A DNA stretch of 64,000 nucleotides from Thermasporomyces sp036564245 (GCA_036564245.1 DATCKU010000040.1:1-64000); one strand, 5' to 3'. Positions 32,887-40,890 are shown, numbered from the stretch's first letter. A program made the numbers and translations. The notes: generated from the sequence alone by a model not told the origin.

Positions 32887-33558
32887 ATGCTGAGGATCCG
32901 TCAGCTTCGCCTGCCGGGCAGTACGGGCATGTCGGTGGCGAGGCGTACGACTGGTCACGCCGTTCATAGCAATGTGCTCGTGTCCGGCGAAGATCTCTGG
33001 TGCTTAGCAGCAGCTGTCGAGCCTCCCGAGAACGGTGGGGCGACGTGTGCTGAGAGAGCTGGCTCAGCGTTGCACGTTTCATGGTCGAGTTCGGGGAACT
33101 CGACGACGGTGACGCCACGCTGGGCCAAGGCGTCGCGAGTCCGTTGTATGCGCGGGGCCCGCGCATGCGAGGGCGATCGTCGGAGCCGACGGACCCGACG
33201 ACGCCGAGCGCTGGTCGAGTGCCTGGTTCAGGCTGGGATCGTGGTCCGCGACCCGCTCGTCACCGACGTGCTGCGTGGCCATCGTCCCGCCGTCTCACCT
33301 CGGACGGTCGAACGTCGGTTTCGGGCTGCGACCGGACTGACGCGAGGTGCCATACGTCAGATCGAGCGAGCCCGCACGGCGGCAGGGCTGCTGGCGGCCG
33401 GCGTCCCAACCGCCAGCGTCGTCGCCCAACTCGGGTACTTCGACGAGCCGCACCTGGCCCGGGCACTGCGCTCCTATGTCGGCGGCACCGCCAAGCAGCT
33501 GCGGGAGAGGGCAGGCGGTGCGATCGCCCTCGACCTGGATCAGCGCTTGACGTCGTAG
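32887..33558 (+). pseudogene. AraC-type regulator, N-terminally degraded
   Basis: Only the C-terminal part is convincing. From about 33200 the frame reads RRALVECLVQAG and then an AraC DNA-binding domain: SPRTVERRFRAATGLTRGAI (first helix-turn-helix) and VVAQLGYFDEPHLARALRSYVG (second). The upstream portion back to ATG 32887 has no sensor domain and poor coding character, and overlaps an antisense fragment resembling the end of an alpha/beta hydrolase. I read it as a truncated regulator in a gene-remnant zone beside the tRNA. The end overlaps the convergent DHFR-like gene by 19 nt. Confidence 0.5.
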
Positions 33559-34118
33559 ATCAGCTTCAGGATCCCGTTCGAGTAGGTCTCCGACTCCCGC
33601 AGTGTCAACATCTGCTTGTCACGGTCGGCCTTGCTGAACAAGCTCTTACCAGCTCCCAGCAGCACGGGGAAGACGAGCAGGTTGTACTGGTCGATCAGGT
33701 CTGCGTCCGACAGCCGCCGAGCAAGCTCAGCGCTCCCGTGGATGTAGATCGAGCCGCCCTCGCTCTCTTTGAGCGCGGCGACCTCCTCGGTCGAGCGCAG
33801 GATCGTAATCGGGCCCCATCCGTCGATGAGCGCATCGGCAGACAGCGTGGTCGACACGACGTACTTGGGAAGTTCCTTGTAGTCGGCGAGATCCTTCGAG
33901 TCGGGCCAGGTCTGCGAGAACGACTCGTAGCTGCGGCGGCCGAACATCAACGCTGACGTGTCAGCGAGCTCCTCGCCCTTCAGCGACCAGGCTTCAGGCA
34001 CGAACTCGAGGTCCTTGTGCACCCAGCCACTGCTCCGGTGGTCTTCTCCCGGTCCGCCGCCAGGTGCCTCCACGACTCCGTCGAGCGACATGAAGCCGGT
34101 GTAGACGAGGTTACGCAT
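33540..34118 (-). CDS. dihydrofolate reductase family protein (RibD C-terminal domain-like)
   Basis: The 192-aa protein has the RibD_C/DHFR-like fold: VYTGFMSLDGVVEAPGG at the N-terminus, ALMFGRRSYESFSQTWP, and later GSIYIHGSAELARRL and LVFPVLLGAGKSLF. Such small proteins probably are NADPH-dependent reductases of unknown substrate, not true folate enzymes. GGAG lies 8 nt before the ATG. It is divergent from the VOC gene, with a 146-nt gap. Confidence 0.88.
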   Translation of the reverse strand: MRNLVYTGFMSLDGVVEAPGGGPGEDHRSSGWVHKDLEFVPEAWSLKGEELADTSALMFGRRSYESFSQTWPDSKDLADYKELPKYVVSTTLSADALIDGWGPITILRSTEEVAALKESEGGSIYIHGSAELARRLSDADLIDQYNLLVFPVLLGAGKSLFSKADRDKQMLTLRESETYSNGILKLIYDVKR

Positions 34119-34252
34119 CGTGTTTACTCCTCATGCTTCGAAGTTGCCCGGCCTACCCTAAGCCGAGCCGCGGTGACTGTATTGCACAGGACCGACAGGA
34201 GCTTCGAGCATCGAAGATCTTCACCCGAAACCACGGACCTCGAGTCGCTGTC

Positions 34253-34258
34253 TATGGT
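34253..34258 (+). promoter_or_regulatory. -10-like box (TATGGT) for a leaderless VOC mRNA
   Basis: TATGGT ends 6 nt before ATG 34265; no Shine-Dalgarno precedes it. Confidence 0.4.
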
Positions 34259-34264
34259 CGTCGC

Positions 34265-34642
34265 ATGAGTTGCCGACTTACCGAGCTGGTGCTGAACTGC
34301 CAGGACCCCGAAAAGCTGGCCCGGTTCTGGTGTGAGGTGCTGGGCTACGTGGAGCTGGATCGCGACGACACAGCCATCGCGATCGGCCCGGAGGCAGGAT
34401 TCGGCGGCCCGGTGCCGATCATCGTGTTCTCGCGGGTCGCCGAGAAGAAGACCAGCCCGCTACGCCTCCATTTCGACGTGAGTCCGGTCGACCGCGACCA
34501 GGACGCCGAGCTGGAACGCCTGCTGGCGTTGGGCGCTCGTCCTGCCGACGTCGGCCAGACGGGCGAGGAGTCGTGGCACGTTCTCGCCGACCCGGAAGGC
34601 AACGAGTTCTGCCTGCTTCAGCGCCGAGTGCCAGAACTCTAG
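34265..34642 (+). CDS. VOC-superfamily (glyoxalase/bleomycin-resistance-like) protein
   Basis: A single-domain 125-aa vicinal-oxygen-chelate protein with two beta-alpha-beta-beta-beta modules. ELVLNCQDPEKLARFWCEVLGY opens module 1 and RLHFDVSPVDRDQDAEL opens module 2; it ends in VLADPEGNEFCLLQ. Typical metal ligand positions (His in LHFDV, Glu in GNEFC) are present. It belongs to the group often labelled glyoxalase-like DUF and its substrate is not known. Confidence 0.87.
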   Translation: MSCRLTELVLNCQDPEKLARFWCEVLGYVELDRDDTAIAIGPEAGFGGPVPIIVFSRVAEKKTSPLRLHFDVSPVDRDQDAELERLLALGARPADVGQTGEESWHVLADPEGNEFCLLQRRVPEL

Positions 34643-34657
34643 GAGCGTCCTGGCTTG

Positions 34658-34671
34658 CGTATCGCGATACG
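34658..34671. promoter_or_regulatory. perfect 14-bp palindrome CGTATCGCGATACG
   Basis: It lies 16 nt after the VOC stop and 87 nt before the AAA ATPase stop, in a convergent intergenic space where promoters are not expected. It may be a regulator or nucleoid-protein site or a small terminator stem. Confidence 0.35.
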
Positions 34672-34757
34672 GCGTTGGGTAGAGCAAGAACGCACAAGGC
34701 TTCCGACCCTGGCGTCGCTGAACGCCTATGGTGCGTGGCTGGTTGTACGACGTGCGC

Positions 34758-35918
34758 TCAACGTTTGGGCCATTGCCAGGCTGGTCGGTCGAACCGGTCT
34801 CGCCCTTCGACCTGGGTCTCGCCGAAGTCCTTGACGAGTTCGATCCGGGTCGGTTCGGCATCGTGGGCGAGCGCGTCGATCAGCGGGCGGGAGTGACTCA
34901 CGACGACGATCTGCGTCCGCTCTGCGCCGACCGCGATCAGGCGAGAAAGGGGTCGGATGAGCTCTGGGTGCAGGCTCGTCTCCGGTTCGTTCAGCACAAG
35001 CAGAGCGGGTGGGCGTGGAGCAAGCAACGCCGCGGTCCACAGCAGATATCGCAACGTCCCGTCCGATAGCTCGGCCACGCCCAGCGGTCGTAACAAGCCG
35101 TGCTGACGGAGTCGTACCTCCAAGCGCGCGCCCTCGATGCCGATCTCGAGCTTGCTGTCAGGAAACGCGGCATCGATCGCGGCATCGAGCGCAGCCTCGT
35201 CGCCGATCTCCCGAATGGTCTGAAGCGCGGCGGCCAGGTCGGCGCCGTCATGGCTGAGCACCGGTGTCCGGGTGCCGATCCGCACCTGCCGCGCCGGCGC
35301 AGCCGCGTCCGTACGGATCTGGTCGTAGAACCGCCACGACCGAATCTGCTCGCGCAGCTTGAGCAACTCTGGCGCGCGGTGGGGGTCGGTGTACTCGCTG
35401 AGCATGCTGTCGAACGGTCCGATCATGTCGGGAAGAGTCGACCAGGAGCGACCGTCGCGGATCCGCAGCGTTGTGCCGATCCGCTCGACGAGCAGCGTCG
35501 CTGGTCGAAGCACCGGGCCGGCCCACACCGCTTCTCGCTTCACCAGAGGATCGAGCTGGAAAGCGGAACTGGATGGTTGCGGCAGGCCGAAGTCGATCGC
35601 GTATCCAAGGTCGTTCGTTGCGAGGCCCAGCCGTAGCGCAACCGGACGTTGCCGTACCGTTCCCTGCACCGGATGCTCGCCAGCGCGCACAGCCTTTCCG
35701 ATCGTTTCCGGTCCGGCCCACAGAGCTGACTGCAGCCCACCTTCGCGGGCCAGTGCTGCCACCGCCCCGTTGCGCGCCGAGTCTGCCAGCAGTCGTAGCG
35801 CCCGGTAGAGACTGGACTTGCCAGTACCGTTCGCACCTGTGATCACGGTCAACTGCCCCAGCTCGAGGACGAGGTTGCGCAGCGAACGGTAGTTCTCCAC
35901 GGCCAGGGTGGCGATCAC
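34758..35918 (-). CDS. orphan AAA-family ATPase (RecF/OLD-like ABC ATPase)
   Basis: A 386-aa ABC-type ATPase with the head domain split as in RecF and OLD proteins. It shows Walker A GANGTGKSSLYRAL (about residues 28-41), the signature ELSDGTLRYLLW, Walker B LLVLNEPETSLHP and switch His in VVVSHSRPL. The central section is shorter than a coiled-coil SMC arm. No TOPRIM nuclease domain or partner nuclease is attached or adjacent. Related stand-alone ATPases may act in DNA repair or phage defence; nothing here decides. Start is GTG 35918, with TACGGT 6 nt upstream. Confidence 0.85.
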   Translation of the reverse strand: MIATLAVENYRSLRNLVLELGQLTVITGANGTGKSSLYRALRLLADSARNGAVAALAREGGLQSALWAGPETIGKAVRAGEHPVQGTVRQRPVALRLGLATNDLGYAIDFGLPQPSSSAFQLDPLVKREAVWAGPVLRPATLLVERIGTTLRIRDGRSWSTLPDMIGPFDSMLSEYTDPHRAPELLKLREQIRSWRFYDQIRTDAAAPARQVRIGTRTPVLSHDGADLAAALQTIREIGDEAALDAAIDAAFPDSKLEIGIEGARLEVRLRQHGLLRPLGVAELSDGTLRYLLWTAALLAPRPPALLVLNEPETSLHPELIRPLSRLIAVGAERTQIVVVSHSRPLIDALAHDAEPTRIELVKDFGETQVEGRDRFDRPAWQWPKR

Positions 35919-35924
35919 ACGCTA

Positions 35925-35930
35925 ACCGTA
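35925..35930 (-). promoter_or_regulatory. -10-like box (TACGGT) for a leaderless AAA ATPase mRNA
   Basis: TACGGT ends 6 nt before GTG 35918 on the minus strand. Confidence 0.4.
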
Positions 35931-35979
35931 CCCAGTCGACGGTTTGCCGGTCGCCGCCCGGAACGTCGCCGCGATCCGA

Positions 35980-36216
35980 TCACACGTCACATGGCGTGTA
36001 CGCCTTGGTGCGACCTGTGTGTGGGATGCCGGCGCCCTTCTCGATGAATCGACTCTTCAAGTCGCCATCCATGAACCAGATGTCGACCCAGAAATAGGCG
36101 CCGTGCCTGTCGGCCGGACACCGGTTATTGATGCGCCGTTCCGCTCCCCGGTTTTGCCCTATGGTCCGGCCGTGGAGGATTGTGGCGACGATCGTGAGTT
36201 CTCGGCCTTTTGCCAT
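35980..36216 (-). CDS. hypothetical 78-aa ORF, possibly a gene remnant
   Basis: Not recognised. The C-terminal half (YFWVDIWFMDGDLKSRFIEK and GIPHTGRTKAYTPCDV) has protein-like composition and G/C third positions, while the N-terminal half does not. It overlaps the end of the DUF1622 gene on the same strand by 58 nt. It may be the tail of a decayed gene, or chance. Confidence 0.3.
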   Translation of the reverse strand: MAKGRELTIVATILHGRTIGQNRGAERRINNRCPADRHGAYFWVDIWFMDGDLKSRFIEKGAGIPHTGRTKAYTPCDV

Positions 36217-36536
36217 GGCGGGCGTCCGGTGACCTCGAGTTCAAGTGTGAAGCTGAGGAGGGAGCGGATCGCCACAATGGCGGCGAGTACGCCGACGTTG
36301 GTGAACGTCGGCGTGACCGCGACGGTCCGGATGATGTCGCCTGCGATGAGAAACTCCAGCCCGAGCAGGATCGACCGGCCGATGCGACGGCGATATGTGC
36401 GATACACATCGGCCTCGTGGCGGGAGAGCTGAACGACCGCGACGACTGTCGCGGCGATCGTTCCCACCACGATCGCGACCACGCCCACGGCGTCTATGCC
36501 GAGACCGACCACGGTCACGACCTGCTGGAACTCCAC
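36159..36536 (-). CDS. DUF1622 membrane protein
   Basis: The 125-aa protein matches DUF1622: helix 1 VVTVVGLGIDAVGVVAIVVG continues hydrophobically, then RRIGRSILLGLEFLIAGDII (the family's conserved central block) and VGVLAAIVAIRSLLSFTLEL. Three membrane helices are predicted. GTG 36536 has AGGAG 5 nt upstream; the longer frame to 36701 is unlikely. Function unknown. Confidence 0.85.
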   Translation of the reverse strand: MEFQQVVTVVGLGIDAVGVVAIVVGTIAATVVAVVQLSRHEADVYRTYRRRIGRSILLGLEFLIAGDIIRTVAVTPTFTNVGVLAAIVAIRSLLSFTLELEVTGRPPWQKAENSRSSPQSSTAGP

Positions 36537-36699
36537 TGCCTCTCCTTCGCCACCGGATCCACATGCGGCTGTCCATGGTCGTCGATCAGTCGTGTCCGTC
36601 AGAGCCGATGACGTCCATGCCCGCCCTCCACTCGTACCCCCGTTCTCCGGTGAGTCCGCGGTGAGGTGTGGCGAGGGTCGGAAGGGGGATCCCGTTGTC

Positions 36700-38046
36700 A
36701 TGAGCGAGCGATTCGACGCGATCGTGATCGGAATGGGGCCAGGCGGTGGAACCGTCGCCGACCGGCTGCTTGCGGGCGGAAAGCGCGTCGCCGTGGTGGA
36801 AAAGGAGCTGATCGGCGGGGAGTGCGCCTATTGGGCGTGCATGCCGTCCAAGACCTTGCTGCGGCCGGTCGAGGCCACGGCCGAAGCTGCACACGTTGCT
36901 GGAGTCGGCAAGCCTGCAATGGACTGGGCGAAGGTGCGGGACTACCGGGACGTCATCGTCCGACACCTCGACGACACCCCACAGGTCGAGGAGTACCGCG
37001 CAGACGGCGCGACAGTGATCAAGGGCGAGGCCCGGTTGGCTGGGCCAGGGCAGGTCGCGGTCGATGGTGAACTGCTGCGTGCCGACGACATCGTCATCGG
37101 CACAGGATCCACGCAGGCGTGGCCGAGGGTCGAAGGACTGGACGGTGTGCCGGTGTGGACCAACCGGGAGGCCACCAACCTGGATGAGATCCCCGAACGT
37201 GCCCTAGTCCTTGGCGGCAGTGCAGTCGGTGTCGAGCTCGGCACGTTCCTGCATCGGATGGGCAGCCGGGTCACGCTCGTCCAGCGTGGACCCCGTCTGC
37301 TGAGCCGTGAGGTTCCTGAGCTGAGTGCGCTCGTCGAGGCTCATCTGGTCAAGGAGGGCATCGACGTCCGTACGAACTGTCAGGCGCGTGCCGTCCACCG
37401 CAACGGGTCTGACACCATCGTGGACCTTGACGACGGTACGACCGTACGAGTCGATGTGATCGTCCTGGCCTCCGGTCGGGTCCTCGCTACCGACGTCGGG
37501 TTGGAAACGGCTGGCGTTCGTACCGGTGTGCGCGGTGAGATCCCGGTGGATGAGCACTGCCGGGTCGCCGACGGACTGTGGGCGGTCGGGGATGTCACGG
37601 GCGTTGCGCTCTTCACGCACACGGCGCTCTACCAGGGTCGTGTCGTGGCCGACAACATCCTGGGCAGACCTCGTGTCGCCAACTACAGGGGCATCCCACG
37701 CGTCGTCTTCGGCGAGCCCGAGATTGCTGCGGTCGGGCTCACCACCGACCAGGCTCTTCGGCTTGGTATGGACGTGGCGACCGCTGAGGTCGAACTCCCC
37801 GAGTCGATATCGCGGCCTTGGACGTTCGAGACCGAACCACGCGGCACTCTCGGGCTGATCGCTGACCGGGACCGGAGGATCTTGGTCGGGGCGTGGGCGA
37901 TGGCGCCTTTGGTGGGGGAGTGGATTCATACGGCAGCGCTTGCGATTCGTGCTCAGCTGCAGATCGACGTCCTGCTCGACAGCGTCGCGCAGTTTCCGAC
38001 GTACAACGAGGCCTATTACCAAGCCGTCGAGGCCCTGGGATTGTGA
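36700..38046 (+). CDS. FAD/NAD(P)-dependent pyridine nucleotide-disulfide oxidoreductase family protein
   Basis: The 448-aa protein has the fold of dihydrolipoyl dehydrogenase and mercuric reductase. It shows the FAD-binding VIGMGPGGGTVA, redox cysteines in GGECAYWACMPSKTLL (Cys42, Cys47), NAD-binding LVLGGSAVGVELGTF and the second FAD motif GLWAVGDVTG. The C-terminal dimer segment reads SVAQFPTYNEAYYQAVE, where lipoamide and glutathione reductases have the catalytic His of HPT; here it is Phe. It is therefore unlikely to be a classical lipoamide dehydrogenase. ATG 36700 is preceded by GAAGGGGG. Stand-alone gene. Confidence 0.85.
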   Translation: MSERFDAIVIGMGPGGGTVADRLLAGGKRVAVVEKELIGGECAYWACMPSKTLLRPVEATAEAAHVAGVGKPAMDWAKVRDYRDVIVRHLDDTPQVEEYRADGATVIKGEARLAGPGQVAVDGELLRADDIVIGTGSTQAWPRVEGLDGVPVWTNREATNLDEIPERALVLGGSAVGVELGTFLHRMGSRVTLVQRGPRLLSREVPELSALVEAHLVKEGIDVRTNCQARAVHRNGSDTIVDLDDGTTVRVDVIVLASGRVLATDVGLETAGVRTGVRGEIPVDEHCRVADGLWAVGDVTGVALFTHTALYQGRVVADNILGRPRVANYRGIPRVVFGEPEIAAVGLTTDQALRLGMDVATAEVELPESISRPWTFETEPRGTLGLIADRDRRILVGAWAMAPLVGEWIHTAALAIRAQLQIDVLLDSVAQFPTYNEAYYQAVEALGL

Positions 38047-38160
38047 GAAGGCACGCGGCGGTTCCGTCGCCACGGTGGCTTCTTCGTGACAGCAGCTGAC
38101 GTCTCGACTTCGAGCACATGTACCCGCGGTTCGACCCGGCCTTCTGTTGCGTTCGAAGCC

Positions 38161-38382
38161 CTAGTGCCTAAGCCAATTGCCGAGCTCGGCGTCGATCAGC
38201 AGCTGCCGGGCCTCCTCGTCGTACTCGTCCGGCACCAAAATCCGCGCCTGGATCGCGCTGATGGAGCCTTCGATGATGCTCATGTGGCGGTCAGCGACGT
38301 GATACGGGATGTTGGCCCCGCCCAGCAGACCCTCGATGACTGAGATCACGCCAGGATCGTTCGTCCGCACCAATTCAGACAT
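38161..38382 (-). CDS. DUF2007 small protein
   Basis: A 73-aa protein beginning MSELVRTNDPGVISVIEGLL and containing IPYHVADRHMSIIEGSISAI and ARILVPDEYDEEARQLL, which is the DUF2007 pattern (putative signal-transducing or regulatory PII-like small domain). ATG 38382 has GGAGG 8 nt upstream. It follows the nucleoside hydrolase gene on the same strand after 48 nt. Confidence 0.82.
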   Translation of the reverse strand: MSELVRTNDPGVISVIEGLLGGANIPYHVADRHMSIIEGSISAIQARILVPDEYDEEARQLLIDAELGNWLRH

Positions 38383-38430
38383 GTGGGACACCTCCGGCGG
38401 GAGGCCTTGTGAGCCCTCCGTCACTCGATC

Positions 38431-39366
38431 CTAGGCGTGGTCGCCGAGTCGTCGAAACAGGTCGGCGAACAGTGCGTCCCGGTCCACCCAGCTGACCTCG
38501 CGGACGAGGTGTCGGCGCGGGTCGTGACTCCAGGTGCACTCCGACGTGAGGATCGGACTGTGCACGAGGTGGCTCGGGGCCCACGCGCTGTTCACCAGCC
38601 AGCCCACTGCACCCAGGTCCCAGATCTGCTTGGAACGTCCGTAATGATCGTCCAAGTAGGCCTCGAAGATCTCGGCGAGATATGCACCAAGCTTCCCGGC
38701 AGGACGTACGAAGCGGTCGACTTCGGCGAGCGTGGTGCGGACGTGCTCGGTGACGTTGCGGCATGGCACCCGCACGAGCGGCACGCCCGAGTCGAGCAGG
38801 ACGTGGGAGGCATGCAGATCCTGAGCGAGGTTGAACTCCGTCGTGTCCGGCCAGTACGTCGGCTGGCCGCCGAGCCAGACGACCACGATCTGGCGTGCGA
38901 TGTCGGGAGCGGAGAGAAGAGCCGATGCCACGTTGGTCGGTGCGCCAATCGCAATGACGTACAACGGGTCGTCTGCTGTCTTCGCCCGCGCGATCAGGTC
39001 GTCGGCCGCTGGACTGGCCACGGGCGTTGTGCGTGCCGGCAGCCAGCTCGTCGATCCCTCGAACACCGGCGGTGTCTCGTCGGAGCCGATCCGGTCGAGA
39101 ACTCGCCCGATCTCTTCGTAGCTGCGTCGCATGCCGTCGCCAGGTCCGGACGATCGGTTGTTGTGGAACGGTGCGGCGTAGATCGCTTCGAGCTGGATCC
39201 GTTCGGAGGCGAGCATCGCGTACGCCAGGGCGTACTGATCGTCGATCTCGTTGTAGGTGTCGGTGTCGAGCACTGCTCGGACTCGACCGATGGGCGGCGG
39301 AGGTGTCAGGAGCCGGACTCGGTCGGCATCGGTCAGGGTCGTCATCGTCTCGAGTACGTTCACCAT
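38431..39366 (-). CDS. nucleoside hydrolase family protein
   Basis: A 311-aa inosine/uridine-preferring nucleoside hydrolase homologue. The Ca2+-binding Asp cluster is DTDTYNEIDD (residues 34-43), a variant of the usual DTDxGxDD. The block VIAIGAPTNVASALL is the family TNxA motif, and EFNLAQDLHASHVLLDSG with its Asp provides further ligands. It probably hydrolyses N-glycosidic bonds in nucleoside salvage, though this variant subgroup is uncharacterised. It begins 25 nt after the DinB pseudogene, on the same strand. Confidence 0.85.
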   Translation of the reverse strand: MVNVLETMTTLTDADRVRLLTPPPPIGRVRAVLDTDTYNEIDDQYALAYAMLASERIQLEAIYAAPFHNNRSSGPGDGMRRSYEEIGRVLDRIGSDETPPVFEGSTSWLPARTTPVASPAADDLIARAKTADDPLYVIAIGAPTNVASALLSAPDIARQIVVVWLGGQPTYWPDTTEFNLAQDLHASHVLLDSGVPLVRVPCRNVTEHVRTTLAEVDRFVRPAGKLGAYLAEIFEAYLDDHYGRSKQIWDLGAVGWLVNSAWAPSHLVHSPILTSECTWSHDPRRHLVREVSWVDRDALFADLFRRLGDHA

Positions 39367-39391
39367 TCGTTCCTCGTCGAGCTGCTGGTCG

Positions 39392-39815
39392 TCAGGTGAC
39401 CGGATCCGCTTCCCCTTCGAATCTCATCGTGCCTTCGCGCTCAGCGCCACCTTGCATGCGGGCAAGGTGGCGTTGCCAGAACGTCGTGTCGCTGCCGTCG
39501 GCGAACGGGCTGGTCTCGGAAGGCACCGATCGTGCCGTCGATGAGCTCGCGCACGATGTCGGCGTGACCCGCGTGGCGTGCGGTCTCGCCAACCATCGTG
39601 ATGAGCCATCGGATCGGTCTCCCGGCCGAAGGGAGCGCAGAGCCAGCCAGCCTCCATGCCGGCGAGATGCTTGACCAAGCCAAGCAGGTTCGTGCCGGTA
39701 GGGCGAGTCATCGGTCGGCGTCGTCCAGCCCTTCGAGCTTCCACAACATGGCATCGCGGTGTCGGATGAGATTGGCGTGCAAGATCTCCTTCTCGCCGGC
39801 TGTGCGAAGGCCCAT
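39392..39815 (-). pseudogene. DinB/DUF664 family pseudogene with three frame breaks
   Basis: Pieces of one DUF664/DinB-like four-helix protein appear in different frames in the correct order. They are EKEILHANLIRHRDAMLWKL and EGLDDADR (to about 39710), PTGTNLLGLVKHLAGMEAGW and APFGRETDPM (to about 39612), ITMVGETARHAGHADIVREL (to about 39520), and TTFWQRHLARMQGG to the end. Roughly 45 residues expected between the second and third piece are missing. At least three indels plus a deletion make this a clear pseudogene. DinB-like proteins are metal-binding, thiol (mycothiol)-related transferases. Confidence 0.85.
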
Positions 39816-40216
39816 CGACGCTCTCCCGTCATCCGTTCCTGGGTGCAAAGCATCCGAGCAGTCATGGCAACGGAAGTCAATGACCACGGTCGGGCGACCA
39901 AGGCCCACGAGCGCTCTCGAGCCAGGGAGAGGAGGCTCAACTGCGTGAATTGCAAGTAGTTGGCTCTCGCTGACCTGTGATCCGATAGCCCACGTTCAAA
40001 TGGCGTACGAAGGTTGTCCGCATGTTGAGAAACTCGGCAGAATCGATCGTTTTTCAGTATGTGGAAGGACCACGAGGTCATTCGGGGGTGTAACACGCTC
40101 CGGCACGTGTTACACCTCCGAATCGGCTTGGTCACGGCGTCCATGCCGTGGATAGCTCCTACCAGCCCTCGACACGTGGTCATTTCCGTCGCGGCCAGGG
40201 CGTTGCGCAGGTTGGT
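39816..40216. other. 400-nt gene-free region containing a palindromic repeat element
   Basis: Between the DinB pseudogene and lysE no ORF has coding character. It contains an AT-rich patch near 40040-40062 and the large dyad element at 40080-40123 (listed separately). Confidence 0.6.
40080..40123. repeat. nested-palindrome element, copy A
   Basis: An 18-nt arm ATTCGGGGGTGTAACACG, 6-nt loop, and CACGTGTTACACCTCCGAAT; the arms pair with one mismatch. It shares the CACGTGT(T/C)ACACCTCC arm with copy B (58.6 kb) and the CACGTG centre with copy C (50.4 kb). Confidence 0.75.
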
Positions 40217-40837
40217 TCAGCCGTGGAGGAGGGTGGCCGCGACGAAGAGCATGGTCACTGCGATGGCGGCATCGAGGATCCGCCAGGCCACGGGTTTGGC
40301 GAAGACCGGGCGCAGCAGCCGGGCCCCATATCCGAGGGCGGCGAACCAGAGGATGCTGGCGAGCCCCGCGCCGGCACCGAACCACCAGCGCTGCGGACCG
40401 TGGCTCGTTGCGACCGAGCCGAGCAGCACCATCGTGTCGAGGTAGACGTGCGGGTTGAGCCACGTCAGCGCGAGGCACGTGCCGATTACGGCCGGTGCCG
40501 CCAGTCGGCGCTCGGCCGCGTCCGAAGGGTCGAGGGTACGAGGCCGCCATGCGCGGCGCGCGGCGAGCAGTGCGTACGTCACAAGGAACGCCACACCGGC
40601 CAGCTGGACCGCGGTCAGCACCGCCGGCGCGGCCGTGACCAGGGCCCCAAGACCGGCGATTCCGGCACCGATCAGGACGAGGTCCGACAGGGCGCAGACG
40701 ACCACGACCGGGGTGACGTACTCCCCGCGTAACCCTTGCTGGAGGACGAAGGCGTTCTGGGCCCCGATGACCACGATCAGCGAGAGTCCGAGACCCAGAC
40801 CAGACACGGCAGCGAGCACGTCATCCAGCCTGGGCAC
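40217..40837 (-). CDS. lysE: LysE/ArgO family basic amino acid exporter
   Basis: A 206-aa inner-membrane exporter with six hydrophobic helices. LGLGLSLIVVIGAQNAFVLQ is the signature opening of LysE/ArgO, followed by VCALSDLVLIGAGIAGLG and LTWLNPHVYLDTMVLLG, both characteristic. It exports lysine and/or arginine when intracellular pools rise. It is divergent from its regulator gene lysG, the classical arrangement, with a 53-nt shared control region. Confidence 0.9.
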   Translation of the reverse strand: MPRLDDVLAAVSGLGLGLSLIVVIGAQNAFVLQQGLRGEYVTPVVVVCALSDLVLIGAGIAGLGALVTAAPAVLTAVQLAGVAFLVTYALLAARRAWRPRTLDPSDAAERRLAAPAVIGTCLALTWLNPHVYLDTMVLLGSVATSHGPQRWWFGAGAGLASILWFAALGYGARLLRPVFAKPVAWRILDAAIAVTMLFVAATLLHG

Positions 40838-40876
40838 AGCCGGCCCATCAGTCCAGCTAACCTTTTTCAGGCTCGA

Positions 40877-40889
40877 TTAGCATCGCTAA
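40877..40889. promoter_or_regulatory. LysG operator dyad overlapping the lysG -10 region
   Basis: TTAGC-ATC-GCTAA is a perfect dyad in the lysE-lysG intergenic space, and a third GCTAA half-site occurs at 40856-40860. The TAGCAT inside it (40878-40883) also fits a -10 box 7 nt before the lysG GTG. A LysR-type regulator binding here would repress its own leaderless mRNA and activate lysE. Confidence 0.55.
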
Positions 40890-40890
40890 A

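Noticed and set aside
33081..33956. 291-aa plus-strand frame overlapping the AraC fragment and DHFR-like gene
   Set aside because: Lacks any motif and is antisense to the well-supported DHFR-like gene for most of its length.
40080..40123. Insertion sequence end
   Set aside because: No transposase or second inverted terminal repeat is nearby; the element is self-contained.
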